From Ceratodon purpureus (lineage: Eukaryota > Streptophyta > Bryopsida > Pseudoditrichales > Ditrichaceae), in contig CM026421.1 of NCBI GenBank assembly GCA_014871385.1, forward strand, positions 20,822,865 through 20,886,864: DNA of 64,000 bases. Direction: 5' to 3'. The translations under genes and the position numbers were made by a program. A model generated the notes under the pieces. The model searched no databases. It saw only the letters and a list, made by a program, of their open reading frames with translations, and was not told the DNA's origin. How positions within the stretch are numbered: position 1 is the stretch's first letter; each line of letters begins with the position of its first letter. This document shows, in pieces, positions 59,118-64,000 of the stretch.

Positions 59118-59324
59118 TTAAACGGTGAAGGATTCAAGGGGTTCAAGTTCTTTGGATCGGTATGGTTGTGCAATTCTAGTAGTTGCTGAATCATAATGAG
59201 CGAACTCAGTCATCATGAACGCCGACTCAAATGACCACCAGCCGTACAGGTTTTGATCAACCGTGCCAAAGGTTACGATGCTGGAACTCGGCAGCAGTGC
59301 AGCAATTGGTTTTGGAAGTGACAT
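59118..59324 (-). CDS. Small hypothetical ORF, 68 aa
   Basis: ATG 59324 opens MSLPKPIAALLPSSSIVTFG; the frame is of even composition (VDQNLYGWWSFESAFMM...) and ends at 59118. It is not recognised. It lies between, and parallel to, the ubiquitin-like and hydrolase genes; it might be a leader exon of the former or chance. Confidence 0.25.
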   Translation of the reverse strand: MSLPKPIAALLPSSSIVTFGTVDQNLYGWWSFESAFMMTEFAHYDSATTRIAQPYRSKELEPLESFTV

Positions 59325-59987
59325 TGTGGCTCTTGAAGTGATTTCTTGGCCTGCGAGTCATTACCATGTCTAAACAATGAACCTAATGAATAGAAATCAC
59401 TTTGAATGTTAAACACTGTGAATGTTATATTACCCTGTTTAATAAGCTCAGCGATACTGGCACCATGCTTCCGTTTGACTACATCTATTTCAAGCTAAAT
59501 ATCTGGTTAATCGAGCTTAGTGAGAGTTTCCTTGCACTCACATGACGATGAGCTTGAATAAATTACTAAAAGCTTTTACCAGACTGAAAGTGTTTCCCTG
59601 CACTTACATGGATACAAATGAAGGGCATGCAGTTTAAGAATGCAAGAAGAATCGTTAGTAGTAATGAAATGAAATTATGCGTGTTCGAACTCTGAATCAT
59701 GTTCAAACTCCTGTTTTGAGACTGAAAAAACAAATCTGTCAAATTTGAAACCGTCAACCACCATGTTAAACTTTCACAACCAAGCGAACACTTAGGATGA
59801 AGAATAAAAGGCAATTCTATTAATATTTTACAAATGGCAACAGTTTGCTTTTCTATGCACAAACCAGAACCTTCAACATCAATGTGTTGAAAGGGCAACT
59901 GCATGTATGTGACCATGAGATGCTCAAGAGGACACATAAACGAGGGGATGGAAAAACAAAGGTTGGATTGTGTATCGTAACTGCAAT

Positions 59988-62900
59988 TTATTTTGAGCCA
60001 TTGCGACGGCTACCCCTGAAAAGGGTTGATCTCAAACGCTGACTAAATGAGTCAGCTCTGCTGTTGGTTGCTGATGGGGTAATTTCATTACGTAAAACTT
60101 CAGTTTTATTTTTCTGCTCAGCTTCCTTCTTGTCTACATCAAGAAGAGAAGCTGCAATAGCCTCCATAACCATCTGTCACCAAAAACAAACACCATCGCT
60201 ATGATTAGAGTATGCATAACTGATAACCTCATTGAGAGTCAAACTGCATCTACTTTCAAGAAAAGGACAGGGGGCTGATTGATAAAAAAGGTGAAAGATG
60301 CTTAAACTACTCAAGAAAATCTTACCCTCTCTTCATCGTCAGAATTAGAAGGCTCGTTTGCAAAGGAGTGCTCGTCAATGGCCGAAGAATCTCCAGCACC
60401 TCTTAAGTCGCCCCCACTTTGCGAAAAGGTTGTCCAGCATTTGTCACCTCCATGTGAGGAATCTCCAGCACCTCCTGAGCTGCTCCCATTTTGCGAAAAG
60501 GGTGCCCAGCACTTGTCACCTCCATTTGACGAGCTTGACTTCGAATGATTGGCATGGACCCCGTTCTCCAATTCCTGAATTGTACCAAACGGTTTGAACA
60601 TAGTATTATACCTTCTAGTTCTGTTCACCGCTGTGTGCAAACAAGACCATAATGTGCGACGGGCAATTTATCGAACTGCACGTACCTTAGTGCAGGAGGA
60701 TGTGCCTGCGAAACCATCGATGTCGCACCCTCGAAGTTCAGAAAGGTCCCCTTGTTGGTCCGTGAGGTCCACAGGTACCTGCACAAACGCCCCAGTTACT
60801 TAGATTTCCGCATTACATGCAAAAAAGAAAAGGGAAGGCTTTTACCATATTCGAATGATATATGAAACTCTCAGAACAACGATTTCAGAAAACTATAAAC
60901 TAACTGATAATATTGGCGATTACTTTACAACCGAAAAAGACAAGTCACAAGTACATAAGCAGAAGAAAGTAGATATAGTATTATTGAGGACAAACAATTG
61001 CATAGGGTTAAAAAAGAATGTAGGAAGAGTCCTACAACTGTACGACTCATCTGCCACCGTGAACGAGTTTGTGAGAGTGCCTCCTCTGTTGACTCTGAAC
61101 TTGGGCCTATTCAATCGCCAGAAAATGAAATGTTAGTCATCGTACTTGTACATTATTTTACAAGTTGATCACTACCACAGACCAAAATGGAACCCAAAGA
61201 TATTACAATTGTGTATGAACGAAGGGTAGAATATGTAGTAAACCAAAAATATACTTCGGATCCAAGTGCGAACAGTTTTGAAATATGTACCATCGGAGCT
61301 GGTACCAGCACCAGGAGAGGATTCAGTGTTGGTGGAGGAAGGTGGTCGAACTGCCCCTAACATCTCATAGAGCGTATCCTGCAATAAAATAAATGAGAGA
61401 ATTTTTAATTCAGAATAAGACAATGTACCCTTTCAAATTATGGTATGAATACATCAGATGTAAAAGCTAGAATTTCTAAAAGAACAGGGCATCTAAATCT
61501 CGGAAGGCATGAGTGGAGAGGTACCTCGTCTAAGTCATCAATATCCAGTGCATCATCAAAGAAAATTGGTTCAGGTATTTCCTGAACAACTGGTACATCA
61601 GGAGGACGCAAAACATTGTAGAAGAATATTGTAATGGAATCATAGTAAAACTGCGGTCGCGGAGAATTGTGGTCACCATCAAACTTGATTATGTTTTTGT
61701 CACCCTGTATCATAAAACCAGTGTCAATGTACAAATATGTTTGCTAGATAAGACCTGATACACATGACAATGTTCTTCCACTAAAAGTACGAATGAAATT
61801 AAATTTCCTCGTCTCTGGAGTCGTTGCTAATTAAACATGACAATGTCAACAGTCTGAGCTTCTAGACTAAACATATTAAAAGATTAGTAAGGTTAGTTTG
61901 TTGAACTGGTGTTGACTCTCATGACCACGGGAGAGTTTCATTTTATCAATCGCAATTACACCGTTTAACAAACTCGAAAGGAACACACAAGACAAAAGGT
62001 ATTTGGAGGTGTGACATACTGCATAAGCCTTAAAGATGAGGTCAGAATGATGAGGCTGTATAAATACATCATCTGTTGCATGTCCAAAAAGAGCCGGAAT
62101 AAATGATTTCTTGGCCACCTGAAAGGTATCAATGGCGCAAATCAGTCCATCTTTTTAGTATCAGAAATACTGGTATTAGATTCGTTCAAAATTGTTAAGG
62201 TACACGTTTTGTACTTGAGAACAAAGAAAAGGATCGAAAGATAGATGTCAGGTTTTCACTTCGATATAGTACGTTTTGAGACCAACCTGGACAGTGTCAA
62301 GGTCCATTATATCAAACTGGGCCTTCTTTTGAATTGCCTTCCGCATGTATTGCACAGCCACCTTGACCTGTATGCAAACAGTATACATCAACAAAGGTAG
62401 TAGGCATACTTGCGCCACCCAACTAGAAGAGGAATTAGCTTGTCCTAGAGCATCCAAAACGAAAAGGAATGATCATTGCTCGCTGTTTACAAATTTCTAT
62501 TTCAAGAGGCACCCTCTACTTATGAATCTTAGGCGCGATAGAACGTGCAAAACATTAACGTTAGGCATCATGTCAAGAGAATCAGCACCGTGAATTTTGG
62601 AAGACGAATCTTGTATACGTCGACGAGTTCCATCATAAGGTTGTTAAGATTCGAAAAAGGGCTGTCCAGGACCATGCCAGCAACGGAAGGATCTTGAGCT
62701 CCGTACATAAGACTGCAATGATCGATAAAAAGATTACAGTGCATCCACACAGTTCCAACGACAAGGATTCAACATTGCTGCGACACTTCAAAAGATGAAG
62801 ACGAAACGCAACGTTTCAAAATGTGAGATACGTTGGAGGAAGAAATTAGTGGTAATTTTAAGAAAAAGATATTCAGATATTTCTGACAACCTTATGCATG

Positions 62901-63724
62901 AAAAAACTGAAGCATGACAACGACCATCACTCAAGAGTCTCTTGGAACGCAATCAGCATTACGAAGGGTGAGACGAAAATTATACCAGGTAACAGCTCCC
63001 ATGGAGCGACCCCACAAACCAATTCGGGAGACTTGCTCGTCAGTCCGCAAATGATTTACGACTGCTTTTAAATCATCTGTCTGTACAAGTGTAGACACAC
63101 ATGCCAGTTAGTTATGTCGTCACAGATACACCCAGCTGATGGATTTGATGGAAAAAATTATTATTGCATGCAATCAAGTCACATAACTTCAGGAAGCAAA
63201 CCTACATCACTTGCAATTGACCTAAAAAGTACTTTTCAAGACCATGATAGGGACATTGTCGTAGAAAAGGAGAAGGTTGTACAGAAGAGAATCGCCAAAG
63301 AAAGAAGCAGGTCAAAGAAGTCTTACCTCATTCCAACCCAAGCTCACATAATTGCCATCAGATAAACCCGAGCCTGAGAAGTCTAATGTAAAAACAGTTA
63401 TATTACATGGTAGGAGTATAATGGCTGCTTCATTTGCATCGGCTCGACATCCACTGTACATTAGCATGATACACATACATCTTGTAAATACCACAACGTG
63501 ACTAGACTCTGCAGATAAGAAAAAATCTACAAAAAATTGATTAAGTGAATCAATCTGACATACACTTATGAAGTATGATATGATATGTTAAAAGCCTGCA
63601 AGTACACAGTTGCGTCTAACCTGTTGCCATGGCAGTATATAACGCATGGAAGTGCTTCATCTTTGGGAGGAGAATGTGGCATGTAGTGACTACATTGCAA
63701 TGTATGTCCTCTATTATTTATAAC
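59988..63724 (-). CDS. Alpha/beta hydrolase superfamily protein (plant type), multi-exon; 5' end not resolved
   Basis: Exons seen: 63724-63621 (INNRGHTLQCSHYMP ... PCVIYCHGNS), 63453-63327 (GCRADANEAAIILLP, FTLDFSGSGLSDGNYVSLGW), 63080-62986 (DDLKAVVNHLRTDE ... GLWGRSMGAVT), 62712-62589 (MYGAQDPSVAGMVLDSPF), 62367-62287, 62118-62020 (FIPALFGHATDDVFIQPHHS), 61704-61525 (GDKNIIKFDGDHNSPRPQF), 61378-61291, about 60777-60680, about 60576-60327 and 60173-59988. The nucleophile elbow GRSMG, the late Asp (GHATDD) and His (DGDHNS) make the Ser-Asp-His triad; YCHGNS is the oxyanion loop. It matches the Arabidopsis At3g23540/At4g14290 family, whose substrate is not settled. The tail carries two GGDKCWxxFSQxG repeats and ends MVMEAIAASLLDVDKKEAEQ. 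The join between the exons at 61291 and 60777 is out of phase in my model, so a small exon is missing there. A short exon near 63800-63815 and earlier exons continue past the window edge. Confidence 0.88.
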
Positions 63725-64000
63725 CTGCAAAATATCATGTGACCAGTTCAGATCGATGATGTGCTAATCAAATATCAGACTTAGAGAAAGTTGTGCCCAC
63801 ATACCTGGTCCTTTGTGCTCAGGGAAGGCACAAACAAACATGAAAGGATAAAATATATTTTTTCAAAGATTAGAAACAAAACCTCTAGAAGAAATAGATG
63901 GTAGAAATGGTAGACATTACATAAACCATCACTACACGATAACCACTAAAAATCCTAGCAGCATCGGCAGAAAGGCCCCGTTCTAAACTCAAAATACGGT

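Overview
The window is nuclear DNA of a land plant. The host genes have short introns with GT..AG borders, and their products match plant families: an alpha/beta hydrolase with a long plant-type C-terminal tail, a mitochondrial atypical SDR, and a cytochrome bc1 14-kDa subunit relic. The short introns and transposon types would fit a bryophyte or another early-diverging lineage, but I cannot name the species. Genes are sparse. About half of the window is mobile DNA, much of it nested or decayed.

Region 1 (about 0.5-33.4 kb) is a large CACTA (En/Spm) element. Its left end was not found and may lie before base 1. On the minus strand it carries a TNP2-type transposase (9443-4619, four exons, one single-base frameshift) and an unidentified spliced gene (2456-522). 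On the plus strand, divergently, it carries a TnpA/Ptta-like second gene. That second gene is split at base 12505 by a different 17.6-kb transposon (12506-30138) with 35-bp perfect terminal inverted repeats and a 4-bp GTAC target duplication. Deleting the insert and one GTAC rejoins the host exon exactly in frame.

The inserted element is the most interesting object here. It carries: (a) a 12-exon minus-strand gene (18831-14146, 1153 aa, all exon phases joining) whose product combines four RNA-polymerase-II-CTD-like heptads, a ParB-like region with an EGNHR motif, and a C-terminal permuted DNA amino-methyltransferase fold with an altered catalytic motif; (b) an array of about fourteen 201-bp repeats, nearly every one holding an 11-bp-stem GCAA hairpin; (c) a potential G-quadruplex minisatellite; (d) a two-exon basic/acidic accessory gene (23909-22865); (e) a two-exon, 1190-aa MULE-like DDE transposase with a SWIM zinc finger (24546-28224); (f) two small ORFs of unknown function. 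It may be a transposon that carries its own chromatin- or DNA-modification module.

Region 2 (33.4-57.5 kb) is AT-rich and mostly decayed. It holds an intact single-exon TPR-protein gene (40491-39856), a broken QCR7-type gene, an intact COQ11-like SDR gene (50670-49693), piggyBac-like and other transposase relics, MITE-like elements, a SINE-like B-box sequence and several tandem repeats.

Region 3 (57.5-64 kb) holds host genes on the minus strand: a ubiquitin-like/RING-like protein gene interrupted by a single-base frameshift, and a multi-exon alpha/beta hydrolase gene that runs off the right edge of the window.
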